Source of the DNA: Gammaproteobacteria bacterium
GTDB lineage: Bacteria > Pseudomonadota > Gammaproteobacteria > UBA1113
Assembly (NCBI GenBank): GCA_009885935.1
Contig: VFJT01000078.1
Location: 1 to 32,440, forward strand
Direction: 5' to 3'
DNA length: 32,440 nt
Shown piece after piece: positions 18,184 to 27,650 of the stretch. Within the stretch, counting starts at the first letter, position 1, and each line of letters opens with the position of its first letter. Below the pieces are notes generated by a model. The model did not search any database, was not told where the DNA came from, and was given only the letters and a program-made list of their open reading frames with translations. A program made the translations under genes and the position numbers.

Positions 18184-20835
18184 TTACTTGTTTTCCATAC
18201 CCAATGTAATTTGAGGGTTAGCACCAGCCTCTTCAGTCGATGAATTTTGAACAGATGGAGGATAAAAAGATGCCTTATTAGATGACAGAGATATTCTAGG
18301 ACTACCGCTACCATCCTTCATTTCTTCTTCCTTTTTTGCGCCGCTAGACGGTGTTCCTTTTGGAATCTGCTGCATTGAGGGCCTTACAGATAAAGGCCTT
18401 TCAGCAAACTCTCGTAGAAACTTACTTGTTCCATCTATTAGTTCATCTTTTTCCCTTGCTTCGAATGCGGAAGAAATTAAATCCATTCTCTTAGGATCCA
18501 AAATTGGACGCCTATATTCCCTAACCTTATCTGCGTTCTCATTCTCCCTTTTATGTCTTACAGTCAAATTTGGCTTATTCCATTTAAAATAGAGCGTCTT
18601 ATCCTCTATAGCTTCTGGCCAATTTTCGCCATCTTTTAACAAAACCATCTTATATCCTTTAAAATCAAGCTTATTTTGAGAGGCACTGGCTGAAAAGCTT
18701 CCCGAACGAGACTGTGACAAAGGCTGACTCTGTGGCAAGACAGGTGCAGGCGCAAGCGAGGCTGTTTTATAATCATGGCCACTACCAGCAGCAATAATAA
18801 GTTCCTGCTGTTCTTTGCGATTTAACTGTATTTTCTCAAATTCGCTTACATGCTTACAAAGGAGAGTAAGATCACCTCGAGGGCATTCTACCAATTTAGA
18901 TTCTTTGTCCTTATCTAGAGAATACAAGCGCGCCTTACCAGGGTTTTCAGGACCAATTAGTATATATCCATTGTCAAATTGATCTAATTGTTTTGCTCCT
19001 GGCAAAACAGATAAAATATATAAAGTTTCAGATCCCTCTAAATCTTTCCTGCTACTAAAAAAAGTATCGTCACCACAAGGAGTAATGATAAAGTCTTTCT
19101 GTTCTTTAAGATCTAAATTTAAGCGCGTTTTTGGTTCTCCTAAAGATTTACTGACATGTTGATAAAGAAGAGGTAAATTATCTCGATCACATTCTACCAA
19201 TTCCCCGTTCTGTAAATAGAACAGGCGAGCTGTAGGAGGTCTTCTCCGACCAATGAGTATATATCCATTTTCAAGCTGTTCTAATTCTTTCTCGTTTGGC
19301 AAAGTAGATAAAACATGTAAAGTTTCAGACTCTTCTATATTTTTTCTAGTAGAGAGCGTATGTTTAGTAGCCTTCGGATATACAGCAGCTTTAGCGGCAT
19401 TGGCAGCGTTAGAGTTTAATTTTTCTTTAGACGCCTGAACAACTTGTTCACTAACTTGGCTTATACTAGTGATGAGCTTAGTAATTTGTGCTTCTACTTT
19501 TTTTTGATCGGCTGAAGAGCGAGCAGTCGATCTTGAAAGTGCTGAACCAGCAGAGGCTCTTACAACAGCAGCAAGGCTATATGCAAACGTGGGAGGGGGA
19601 GGAGGCGCTGATGATAAGTATGAAGATAATGCTGCAGATAATGCTGCAGGTGGGTCTATGCTTTCTTTTTTAGCCTTATCAAATGCCGCTTGTGCTTCAA
19701 CTTCCGCGTTCTCTTCAGACATATCAAAGGTTTCCATATAAAGAGTTTTCAGATATTTTAGAACTCGTTCTTTATCTATAAGTAAAACTTCAACTGCTTT
19801 TTCTTCTTTTTCACCTTCTACGGGCATAACTTCAGCTCTTAATGTCGCTTCCATGTCATTCAGTTTTGCTTTAACTGCGTCTACTTGCCTTCTTAGAGCT
19901 ATACATTGATAATTTTCTGCATTATACCTTTTGAGAATGTCGTCAAGATAATTTGTGAGTTCAAAAAGAAGGTTTAATGTTTTACCCTTTATGTCCATTT
20001 TTTTTGTTTCTTCTATTTTCTTCTCTTTTTCAAGATTTAATTCCTCTACTTCAGCTCTTTTCCCCCTCAACATCGCCTCTGTCTTAGCCCTTTTATCTGC
20101 CTCTGTACCCTCTGTTGATTCCTTCAGAGCTTCCTCGAATTGTCTTATTACTTCTTCTTTCCCTAAGAGTATTGCTTCTATTTCTCTTATTTCTGCTAAG
20201 AGATTAGTAATGGGTTTTATTTTTTTTTCAAATTCACACAGGCGAGGAATAATAGTAAAAAACGGAATTTCGTCTGAGTTTTCACCAGAAATGCTTAAGC
20301 TAGAAGCCAGTGTTGGATGGAATACAATACAATCCCCTAAAAAAGAAGAAAATGCTTGTAAGCGCTCTATTTCTGACATTTCTTCTTTTGCGATATTTTC
20401 TAATCGCACTTCGGCTGCGCGTTCAAAAATGACTCCAATTCTTCTAGTGTTTAGAAGATTTGAGAAAACCCTCTTTAATCCCTCTAATCTCTCTTCACTT
20501 TTCTTTAGTTCTCCGCTTTCCTTTAATTCTTCCATAACATTTTTGAAAAAATCTTCTTCTTTTTTCCCTTCTCCTTTTTTTGAAGAAATTATTTTTATAA
20601 CGGATTCGGCCATAAGGTCCTGCGGAGATTTTTGGTTTGAAACAGAAGCATCTTCAGGCGTGCTAGCAAATAATTTGCTCAAGAAAGATCCTTCTTTCTT
20701 TAATGGCAAGGATTTGTTTTTGTTTATAAATTTTTTCGTATCAAATAACTCTAAAACAGAAGGCGAACCTTCCAAAGCTAATTTAATAATTGCTTTTTCT
20801 ATCATTTTTATTGTTTCTTCTGAGTCAGCAGCCAT
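18184..20835 (-). CDS. Large coiled-coil hypothetical protein (883 aa) with internal duplicated module; possible effector
   Basis: ATG at 20835 preceded by a GAGGAAGG Shine-Dalgarno, favoured over 20922; Lys/Glu-rich coiled coil; duplicated ~90-100 aa module; Ser-rich linkers. Confidence 0.85.
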   Translation of the reverse strand: MAADSEETIKMIEKAIIKLALEGSPSVLELFDTKKFINKNKSLPLKKEGSFLSKLFASTPEDASVSNQKSPQDLMAESVIKIISSKKGEGKKEEDFFKNVMEELKESGELKKSEERLEGLKRVFSNLLNTRRIGVIFERAAEVRLENIAKEEMSEIERLQAFSSFLGDCIVFHPTLASSLSISGENSDEIPFFTIIPRLCEFEKKIKPITNLLAEIREIEAILLGKEEVIRQFEEALKESTEGTEADKRAKTEAMLRGKRAEVEELNLEKEKKIEETKKMDIKGKTLNLLFELTNYLDDILKRYNAENYQCIALRRQVDAVKAKLNDMEATLRAEVMPVEGEKEEKAVEVLLIDKERVLKYLKTLYMETFDMSEENAEVEAQAAFDKAKKESIDPPAALSAALSSYLSSAPPPPPTFAYSLAAVVRASAGSALSRSTARSSADQKKVEAQITKLITSISQVSEQVVQASKEKLNSNAANAAKAAVYPKATKHTLSTRKNIEESETLHVLSTLPNEKELEQLENGYILIGRRRPPTARLFYLQNGELVECDRDNLPLLYQHVSKSLGEPKTRLNLDLKEQKDFIITPCGDDTFFSSRKDLEGSETLYILSVLPGAKQLDQFDNGYILIGPENPGKARLYSLDKDKESKLVECPRGDLTLLCKHVSEFEKIQLNRKEQQELIIAAGSGHDYKTASLAPAPVLPQSQPLSQSRSGSFSASASQNKLDFKGYKMVLLKDGENWPEAIEDKTLYFKWNKPNLTVRHKRENENADKVREYRRPILDPKRMDLISSAFEAREKDELIDGTSKFLREFAERPLSVRPSMQQIPKGTPSSGAKKEEEMKDGSGSPRISLSSNKASFYPPSVQNSSTEEAGANPQITLGMENK

Positions 20836-21040
20836 GATATTCCTTCCTCGTAAATTGTTAATATTATAATTCAGAAGAATATTGTAACTGAAATAGTTTC
20901 TTCTGAACGGCAATACTCGCACAAAAAAGTGTAAACGTCAAAGTTTCGGCGTAGCCAAAATTGTGAACTCTCAAGCGAGTAACTACTTGAGCCCTTTTTA
21001 TGATAAAATGGGCTATTCATTATAAGTAGGGAGTTTATGC

Positions 21041-21418
21041 ATGAAAGCAAGAATTTTGGTTATTTTTTGTTCTGTTTTAATGGTGGCGGGATGTACTACT
21101 ACGCCTAGTGCTAACACGAGCACCCCGGCAGTCGCTGCGCCTAGCACTGTAGCTAAGAAAAATTCCCTATACGATGGCGTCAGTGCTGCCAAAGTGAAGG
21201 AATGCATGGGCGCGCCGGTTAGCACGTTTTCAGCCAACAGTAATGATTATTGGCGCTATTTTACCCCCAATCGCTGTGAAGTCTTGTTTATTATAGACAA
21301 TAGCTCACAAAAAGTAGTCAATATGAAATACCTCTTTCCACATGAGTTTACACGATATGGTTATGCCGTGAATGAAAAACAATGTCCTTTGGCGCAAAAA
21401 CAATGTCTATTAAGTTGA
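21041..21418 (+). CDS. Putative lipoprotein
   Basis: Signal peptide with lipobox MKARILVIFCSVLMVAGC, then a Thr/Pro/Ala linker; four more Cys in the mature part. Confidence 0.75.
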   Translation: MKARILVIFCSVLMVAGCTTTPSANTSTPAVAAPSTVAKKNSLYDGVSAAKVKECMGAPVSTFSANSNDYWRYFTPNRCEVLFIIDNSSQKVVNMKYLFPHEFTRYGYAVNEKQCPLAQKQCLLS

Positions 21419-21426
21419 AAGAAGTA

Positions 21427-22086
21427 ATGCACCGTTTTCGTAGGGGCAGGCCCCCGTGCCTGCCCAAATATTACCTTAAAAGAACAGTATTTATACTCTG
21501 TCTATTCTCGGCAACAAACCTCTACGCCGAAGGCAGTGCCGAAGACTCTTTAGCAGCGCTATTGAGCAATTATCATACTCTGCAAGCACAATTCACTGAG
21601 CAAACGCTAACGAACAACGGCGAAGTCGTTGCCAGCACTAATGGCGATATCGCTTTTCAACGGCCCGATCTCTTCCGTTGGTATACCGTTTCCCCCAGCC
21701 GTCAGCTGATCATCAACAGCGGTCAGAAACTCGCCATTTACGATGTCGATTTAGAACAGGTCACCTATAAAGATGTAGATGAACAATACGGCGCTACACC
21801 GGCGTTATTGTTAAGCGGTAATGTGGCTAAACTAAAACAGCATTATACTATCAAAGCCTGCGCTAACACTGCGGCCAATTGCTATCAATTATCCGCCAAG
21901 GACAGCAACGACGTGTTTAGGCGTTTAACCATTCGCTTTAATAATGCCGTCTTAAGCAGTATGACCATAGATAATAATTTAGATCAAACTACAAAAATCC
22001 AGTTTAACGCCGTAAAAATAAATGCTAATTTGCCCAGTAGTCTTTTTAAGTTAAATCTACCGGCTGGCGTGGATGTAGTGCAGTAA
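21427..22086 (+). CDS. lolA: Outer-membrane lipoprotein carrier protein LolA
   Basis: LSNYHTLQAQFTEQTLTNNGEVVASTNGDIAFQRPDLFRWYTVSPSRQLIINSGQKLAIYDVDLEQVTYK. Likely ATG 21427; the N-terminus contains a translated repeat. Confidence 0.92.
   Translation: MHRFRRGRPPCLPKYYLKRTVFILCLFSATNLYAEGSAEDSLAALLSNYHTLQAQFTEQTLTNNGEVVASTNGDIAFQRPDLFRWYTVSPSRQLIINSGQKLAIYDVDLEQVTYKDVDEQYGATPALLLSGNVAKLKQHYTIKACANTAANCYQLSAKDSNDVFRRLTIRFNNAVLSSMTIDNNLDQTTKIQFNAVKINANLPSSLFKLNLPAGVDVVQ
21439..21465 (+). repeat. 27-bp family A palindromic repeat inside lolA
   Basis: CGTAGGGGCAGGCCCCCGTGCCTGCCC, identical to 5861-5887, read in frame as RRGRPPCLP. Confidence 0.92.
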
Positions 22087-22089
22087 GCA

Positions 22090-23370
22090 ATGAACCAGCC
22101 GCTAGCCACACAACAACGCCCACAAACTTTAGACGACTTAGTCGGACAAACGCATCTATTAGCTCCGACTAAATCCTTTCGCATCGCCTTAGAAAAAGGA
22201 CAATTGCATTCTTGTATTTTTTGGGGACCGCCTGGCACCGGTAAAACCACCTTAGCGCAGTTAATGGCGCAAAAAACCAATGCGCACTTTATAAAAATAT
22301 CTGCTGTTTTTTCCGGGGTTAAGGACATACGCGAAGTCGTGAATGCGGCAGAAGTGAAATTAAAGGACAATCTACAAAAAACCATTCTATTTGTAGATGA
22401 AATTCACCGTTTTAATAAGGCGCAACAAGATGCTTTTCTGCCTTATATGGAAAGTGGCTTATTAACCTTAATCGGCGCAACCACAGAAAATCCTTCCTTT
22501 GCTTTAAACAACGCTTTGTTATCGCGCGCTAAGGTATATGTGCTAAAATCCTTAACTGAAAACGAAATCACTCTTATCTTGCAACGCGCCTTAAGCGTAC
22601 ACAATAAAACCGTATCGACCGAGAATCTATCTTTACTGGCCATGGCTGCAGATGGCGATGCCCGGCGCGCCTTAAATTTTCTAGAAATGGTGTTGGCCTT
22701 AATGGATAGCAATGAAACGGCTGAATTAAGCACTGAGCAAATGAAAGACATTGTGCAGGGCAGCTATCAACGCTTCGACAAACAAGGCGATATATTTTAC
22801 GACTTAATTTCCGCGCTGCATAAATCCGTACGCGGATCCGATGCCAATGCAGCCTTGTATTGGTTAGTACGCATGTTGGATGCCGGTTGCGACCCCTTGT
22901 ATTTAGCGCGACGCATGGTACGTATGGCAGTAGAGGATATAGGCAATGCCGATCCCAGAGCTTTAACACTAGCCTTAGAGGCCTGGCAAACCGTGGAGCG
23001 CTTAGGGCAGCCGGAAGGGGAGTTAGCCCTAGCGCAAACTGTAACTTATTTAGCCATCGCCGCTAAAAGCAATGCCGTTTATACCGCCTTTGCCGCAGCG
23101 CGCGCTTTTGTCAAAGAAAAGGGGAGCCTGGAAGTACCCTTACATCTGCGCAATGCCCCTACCCACTTGATGCGCGCCTTAGAGTATGGTAAAGAATATC
23201 GTTATGCCCATGATGAACCGCATGCCTATGCCGCGGGCGAGAATTACTGGCCAGAAGGGGTTAAGCCGCAATCCTTTTATGAACCTACAGATCGGGGCTT
23301 GGAAATTAAGATTGCGGAAAAAATGGTATTTTTGAGAAAGTTAGACAAGATGTATACCCATCGCGACTAA
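22090..23370 (+). CDS. rarA: Replication-associated recombination protein A (RarA/MgsA AAA+ ATPase)
   Basis: RPQTLDDLVGQTHLLAP, FWGPPGTGKTTLAQLMA, FVDEIHRFNKAQQDAFLPYME, IGATTENPSFALNNALLSRAKVY. Confidence 0.97.
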   Translation: MNQPLATQQRPQTLDDLVGQTHLLAPTKSFRIALEKGQLHSCIFWGPPGTGKTTLAQLMAQKTNAHFIKISAVFSGVKDIREVVNAAEVKLKDNLQKTILFVDEIHRFNKAQQDAFLPYMESGLLTLIGATTENPSFALNNALLSRAKVYVLKSLTENEITLILQRALSVHNKTVSTENLSLLAMAADGDARRALNFLEMVLALMDSNETAELSTEQMKDIVQGSYQRFDKQGDIFYDLISALHKSVRGSDANAALYWLVRMLDAGCDPLYLARRMVRMAVEDIGNADPRALTLALEAWQTVERLGQPEGELALAQTVTYLAIAAKSNAVYTAFAAARAFVKEKGSLEVPLHLRNAPTHLMRALEYGKEYRYAHDEPHAYAAGENYWPEGVKPQSFYEPTDRGLEIKIAEKMVFLRKLDKMYTHRD

Positions 23371-23375
23371 TCTAC

Positions 23376-23435
23376 CGTAGGGGCGGGCCCCCGTGCCCGC
23401 CCAAACAAGGGCAGGCACGGGGGCCTGCCCCTACG
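23376..23435. repeat. Head-to-head pair of family A palindromic repeats
   Basis: CGTAGGGGCGGGCCCCCGTGCCCGCCC and GGGCAGGCACGGGGGCCTGCCCCTACG, followed by GAAAAACACTGTGTTACTT. Confidence 0.92.
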
Positions 23436-23487
23436 AAAAACACTGTGTTACTTCTTTAGAAGTATATAACTAATAAGGTAAAAGACT

Positions 23488-24759
23488 ATGTTAGACCCTA
23501 AATTACTGCGCGAACAAACCGATATTATCGCTAAAAAGTTAGCACCCCGCGGGTTTGTGTTAGATGTGGCTGTATTTAATGCCTTGGAAAGTGAGCGTAA
23601 AACACTGCAGATTGAAACCGAAAAACTGCAAAACGAGCGTAATGTGCATTCCAAAAACATAGGGATCTTAAAAGGCCAGGGAAAAGATGTCACCCCTGTT
23701 TTAGAACAAGTGAATCAGTTAGGCGATAGATTAACACAATTAAGCCACGAATTAAGCACCGTGCAAGAAAAATTACATGACTTTTGTGCGCACATTCCGA
23801 ATCTGCCCGATGATTCCGTGCCCATAGGAAAAAGCGAGGCCGACAATGTAGAAGTAGCTAAAGTTGGCGCCCCTCGAGTATTTTCTTTTCCAGTAAAAGA
23901 CCATGTGGCTTTAGGAGAGGCTCTAGGACAAATGAGTTTCGATAAAGCCGCAAAATTAACAGGCTCGCGCTTTGTGGTGTTACACAAACATTTGGCTAAG
24001 ATGCAACGCGCCCTAATACAATTGATGTTGGATATACACATCAATGAACACGGTTATGAAGAATCCTATGTGCCTTATCTAGTGAATGCCGATTCCTTAT
24101 TTGGCACCGGGCAGTTGCCGAAATTTAAAGAAGATCTATTCACCACCACGGCGGGTTACAGCCTAATCCCCACGGCAGAGGTGTCTCTAACCAATCTAAT
24201 GCGCGATGAAATCGTGCGCGAAGAAGACTTGCCCCTGCAATGGACCGCGCATACGCCCTGTTTTCGCAGCGAGGCCGGCGCTTATGGCAAAGATACCCGC
24301 GGCATGATACGCCAACATCAATTTGAAAAAGTGGAACTGGTGTGGATCTGTCATCCTGAAGAGTCTTATCATTGCTTGGAAAAATTAAGGCAACATGCCG
24401 AAACGATTTTGCAACGCTTAGAATTACCGTATCGCGTTTTATCTTTATGTACAGCGGACATGGGTTTTTGTGCCGCGAAGACGTATGACCTAGAAGTGTG
24501 GTTACCGGCGCAAAATTGTTATAGAGAAATTTCTTCTTGTTCTAATATAGAATCCTTTCAGGCACGGCGCATGCAAGCGCGTTTTCGCAATAGCAAAACG
24601 GGTAAACCCGAATTAGTGCATACTTTAAATGGCTCTGGATTAGCAGTAGGGCGCACGCTGGTAGCCATAATGGAAAACTATCAAGATGAGCAAGGGCATA
24701 TTCATATTCCCAAGGCTTTGCAGCCTTATATGGGCGGCTTGGATGTAATTGGGAAATAA
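23488..24759 (+). CDS. serS: Seryl-tRNA synthetase
   Basis: [37 protein letters not shown], class II motifs [47 protein letters not shown]. Confidence 0.98.
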   Translation: MLDPKLLREQTDIIAKKLAPRGFVLDVAVFNALESERKTLQIETEKLQNERNVHSKNIGILKGQGKDVTPVLEQVNQLGDRLTQLSHELSTVQEKLHDFCAHIPNLPDDSVPIGKSEADNVEVAKVGAPRVFSFPVKDHVALGEALGQMSFDKAAKLTGSRFVVLHKHLAKMQRALIQLMLDIHINEHGYEESYVPYLVNADSLFGTGQLPKFKEDLFTTTAGYSLIPTAEVSLTNLMRDEIVREEDLPLQWTAHTPCFRSEAGAYGKDTRGMIRQHQFEKVELVWICHPEESYHCLEKLRQHAETILQRLELPYRVLSLCTADMGFCAAKTYDLEVWLPAQNCYREISSCSNIESFQARRMQARFRNSKTGKPELVHTLNGSGLAVGRTLVAIMENYQDEQGHIHIPKALQPYMGGLDVIGK

Positions 24760-24797
24760 ATATAAAGGAAAAGGTAACTACTCACTCCCGCTGATCC

Positions 24798-24940
24798 CGT
24801 CATTGCGAGCTTGCGAAGCAATCCAGGAGTAAAAATCACTGTTTTATAAGCTTTCACGTTGTTTATTAACCCTGCTGTAAGTAATATTTTTTTTCATTAC
24901 CCAATATTTTTCTGGATTGCTTCGCAAGCTCGCAATGACG
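24798..24940. repeat. Long inverted-repeat element, family B
   Basis: CGTCATTGCGAGCTTGCGAAGCAATCCAG ... CTGGATTGCTTCGCAAGCTCGCAATGACG; near-perfect ~29-bp terminal arms. Confidence 0.92.
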
Positions 24941-25134
24941 AAGTTCAGTGAAATTATTATTTTTCAGCACCTTGCCTGCTAAATTTATGGGGATTTCTCA
25001 GAATTTAACCTATTCGCAGTACTGAAAGCCCCTCTTTTTTAAAGAATTTTTATCCGCTATTGATTTACAGTCTAAAATGTAATACCATTCGCCAATTGTA
25101 CTATTTATTTAAATATTTAACGGGGGAATATAAC

Positions 25135-26760
25135 ATGGCAGCACCTTTTAATATAGTAGAAATTCACATAGAAGATGAACGAGAAAGCACTTTGGCTGGG
25201 AAAATGAAAGACGTTCCAGAAGCTGCTAAACGAATACACGCTGCTTTTCCTACTTTCGCTGAAACCACAGAAAATCCTGAAATAGCCTATACAGACCATT
25301 TGCCCGTATTAGCGCGAGTACCACTTACGGCTGGGCATGATGGGCCGACCTTGAATGTGCTGTCACTGAATACATTGGGGCGTAGCCTGGGTGCAAGCGG
25401 TATTCATAAAGATCGCGGCAATGAAACAGACGAGGAAATAGAGCAACGATATCGTAGAATAGCGCATGGCTTAGACCTAAGCATAGAGAACCATGGCTTG
25501 GATTGTATTTTGCTTCAAGAAACTGAAGTGGATGTTATGTTACCAATCTTAAAAGCAAGCTTAAATGAGAATTGGGCATTTCAAGTTTCAGATCATGGCC
25601 TTATTACGGGTTATAATAACGCAATGTTAACTCCTATTAAAGATAAGGCATCATTTGATCGAAACACCCGCGTTCTTAGCAACTCTTTCGAACATCAAGA
25701 AACCGAAAAAACTATTCACCTGCACAATAGCTGGGGAATATTTTCACATATTTCTCGCGATCGCGAAAATGAATATAGAGCTTTATTAGCACCTGAAGTA
25801 AACGATAATGGTAAAGTGGTACGGATTGTAATGGGAGACACCAATTCTAGAATAGCACCTTTAGATAATATGGCGCGTAATATAGTCACTGGCGCTATAC
25901 CTATGGTATTTCAAAAAGAGAAAGGTTATCCACCTGAACTGCAACTGGGCGATTATCCCGATGGTGGTTTTTACACTGATCCACAGGGTAAAATCAGGCA
26001 AATGGAAACGATTACGCTTAACCCTGAAACGGGCGAAATTCTTGATGAAGAAGAAGATAGGGAAAACATAAGCTGGGTGGATGAATATAGAATGGTCATG
26101 TGTCTGGACTATTCCTACGCAGCTAAAAAAATCATTGAGGGTAAAACACTTTCTGAGTATGAAGATGAATTAAAAGAACGCAGTAATGATGTCAATATCC
26201 AGGTCAGCATGGCCGCCAATAGCATGAATGACAAGGGAATTGCGATACGCTTCTCTAATCGTTCATCCTTATATAAGGCGTTAAAGGTACTGCCTGGCGT
26301 CCAATGCATTATTATTGAGAGTGATCAACCCGTCCCAGTCATCTTCATTCCTATAGAGCACATTCCCACATTAGCCGCCGCGATCAATGCGTTAGCAATA
26401 GAACTAACAGATTATATTGCTTATCTATCAGCAGAAATTGATACTGAAATTAACAGATTACAGACTTCGCCTGGATTTGGTCTTTTTAATAGATCTCCTC
26501 ATAATAAGATAGACAGCTTAGAGAAACTTAAAGAACAGTTAGCAGCTAAGCCTAGTATGACTAAAGATGATGTACGTAACACTATTAGAGACTGGGAAAA
26601 TGAAGAACGCACGGTGCGCCACGCTGGCGTGGAAGAAACTAAAACCAATGGCGAGATACTGGGAGAACATCGAAGCAGATTAAGAGGAATCTTCCTGAAT
26701 GAAAATGAGCCGACTGCAGCATCTGAATTTTTAACCAGCCTTAAAACTGGGCCTAAGTAG
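25135..26760 (+). CDS. EEP (endonuclease/exonuclease/phosphatase) superfamily-like protein; possible effector
   Basis: LNVLSLNTLG, DCILLQETE, VRIVMGDTNSR, LDYSY, ESDQPVPV correspond to the N / QE / GDxN / xDY / SDH motifs. ATG 25135 preceded by CGGGGGAA. Confidence 0.6.
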   Translation: MAAPFNIVEIHIEDERESTLAGKMKDVPEAAKRIHAAFPTFAETTENPEIAYTDHLPVLARVPLTAGHDGPTLNVLSLNTLGRSLGASGIHKDRGNETDEEIEQRYRRIAHGLDLSIENHGLDCILLQETEVDVMLPILKASLNENWAFQVSDHGLITGYNNAMLTPIKDKASFDRNTRVLSNSFEHQETEKTIHLHNSWGIFSHISRDRENEYRALLAPEVNDNGKVVRIVMGDTNSRIAPLDNMARNIVTGAIPMVFQKEKGYPPELQLGDYPDGGFYTDPQGKIRQMETITLNPETGEILDEEEDRENISWVDEYRMVMCLDYSYAAKKIIEGKTLSEYEDELKERSNDVNIQVSMAANSMNDKGIAIRFSNRSSLYKALKVLPGVQCIIIESDQPVPVIFIPIEHIPTLAAAINALAIELTDYIAYLSAEIDTEINRLQTSPGFGLFNRSPHNKIDSLEKLKEQLAAKPSMTKDDVRNTIRDWENEERTVRHAGVEETKTNGEILGEHRSRLRGIFLNENEPTAASEFLTSLKTGPK

Positions 26761-26770
26761 AAATACGCCC

Positions 26771-26802
26771 ATAAGAAAGTGGTATCCATGCCACTTTCTT
26801 AT
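26771..26802. terminator. Candidate bidirectional terminator hairpin
   Basis: Perfect 12-bp inverted repeat ATAAGAAAGTGG-TATCCATG-CCACTTTCTTAT between convergent genes. Confidence 0.7.
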
Positions 26803-26810
26803 TTAGCCCT

Positions 26811-27260
26811 TCATTCCTTAGCCTCAGTCACCACATAAAAAATTTGGCTGGTGCTAGTGTCAGCTTTTTGCATATTCCACGGTTGTATAGAGACAAATTC
26901 TATGGACATCAGCATGCGCGCATCGAAGGCTTTGGGCAGCATCTTAAAATGCCATATTTCTTCGCCACCGGAGCCCGCCAGTGCAGTGTTATTTGCTGAA
27001 TAGTTTAACCCTACTACTTTTAGCCAATTATTGGGCCATGTCTTTAAGTACCAACGATAACCGGTAGTAGGATTACTCTTTAAGCGTATACTAAATTCAG
27101 GATTATCGGCTGTAACAGTGATAGCGCGAGTGGCATCGCTGTAAGGGTCGCTACTGGCAGTCACCATTGGCGATGCGGGCAAAGGAATGTCTTCAGCGGC
27201 TCTAGCCGTATATAAAAGAAACAGTCCTGCCAATAAGGTCAATCGCCAAATTTTTAACAT
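26811..27260 (-). CDS. Secreted chagasin-like (I42 family) cysteine protease inhibitor
   Basis: Signal peptide MLKIWRLTLLAGLFLLYTARAAE; NPTTGYRW, AGSGGEEIWHFK and QPW motifs match the three inhibitory loops of I42 inhibitors. Confidence 0.82.
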   Translation of the reverse strand: MLKIWRLTLLAGLFLLYTARAAEDIPLPASPMVTASSDPYSDATRAITVTADNPEFSIRLKSNPTTGYRWYLKTWPNNWLKVVGLNYSANNTALAGSGGEEIWHFKMLPKAFDARMLMSIEFVSIQPWNMQKADTSTSQIFYVVTEAKE

Positions 27261-27267
27261 AATAATA

Positions 27268-27543
27268 CTAACTACCCATCATAGCGCCACTAACAGCCCC
27301 ACCTGAAGAGAGTATACGATTTTGTACGTAATACGCGCCATCCACGCTGTTACTAGGGCCTTCATTCTCACTGACACGCACATTGCTGGTAGGCTTTGTG
27401 GGTTCAGCGGGCTTTGCAGGTTGCGCGGGCTTAGCTGCCACAGGTGCTTTGGGCTGTACTGGCTTTTTAACTGCCGGTTGTTCGGCGCACGCCGTCAATA
27501 GTAAAAAACTCAAGATAAATACGGTTTTAAAGAAAGTAGCCAT
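27268..27543 (-). CDS. Small Pro/Ala/Lys-rich lipoprotein
   Basis: Lipobox FLLLTAC; PVQPKAPVAAKPAQPAKPAEPTKP linker. Confidence 0.7.
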   Translation of the reverse strand: MATFFKTVFILSFLLLTACAEQPAVKKPVQPKAPVAAKPAQPAKPAEPTKPTSNVRVSENEGPSNSVDGAYYVQNRILSSGGAVSGAMMGS

Positions 27544-27650
27544 AACAAAAATCCTTTTTAGACTAGTAGGACTTGACTATACACCCTAGGATCCTGTAAC
27601 GCAATATCTATTTTCAGAGTACAAAGCAAGCTCCGTGGTTGTTTATTTTA

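Noticed and set aside
18060-18314. 84-aa minus-strand ORF
   Set aside because: Reads through the repeat pair and overlaps two well-supported genes.
19955-20869. 304-aa + strand ORF antisense to the coiled-coil gene
   Set aside because: Ser/Phe/Leu-rich translation typical of the complement of a Lys/Glu-rich coiled-coil gene; the minus strand has a good SD and coherent protein.
22574-22969. 131-aa minus-strand ORF opposite rarA
   Set aside because: Codon-shadow of a strongly conserved AAA+ ATPase.
15886-23435. Possible CRISPR array from the repeated GC-rich units
   Set aside because: Copies are kilobases apart, palindromic, and not regularly spaced; no cas genes.
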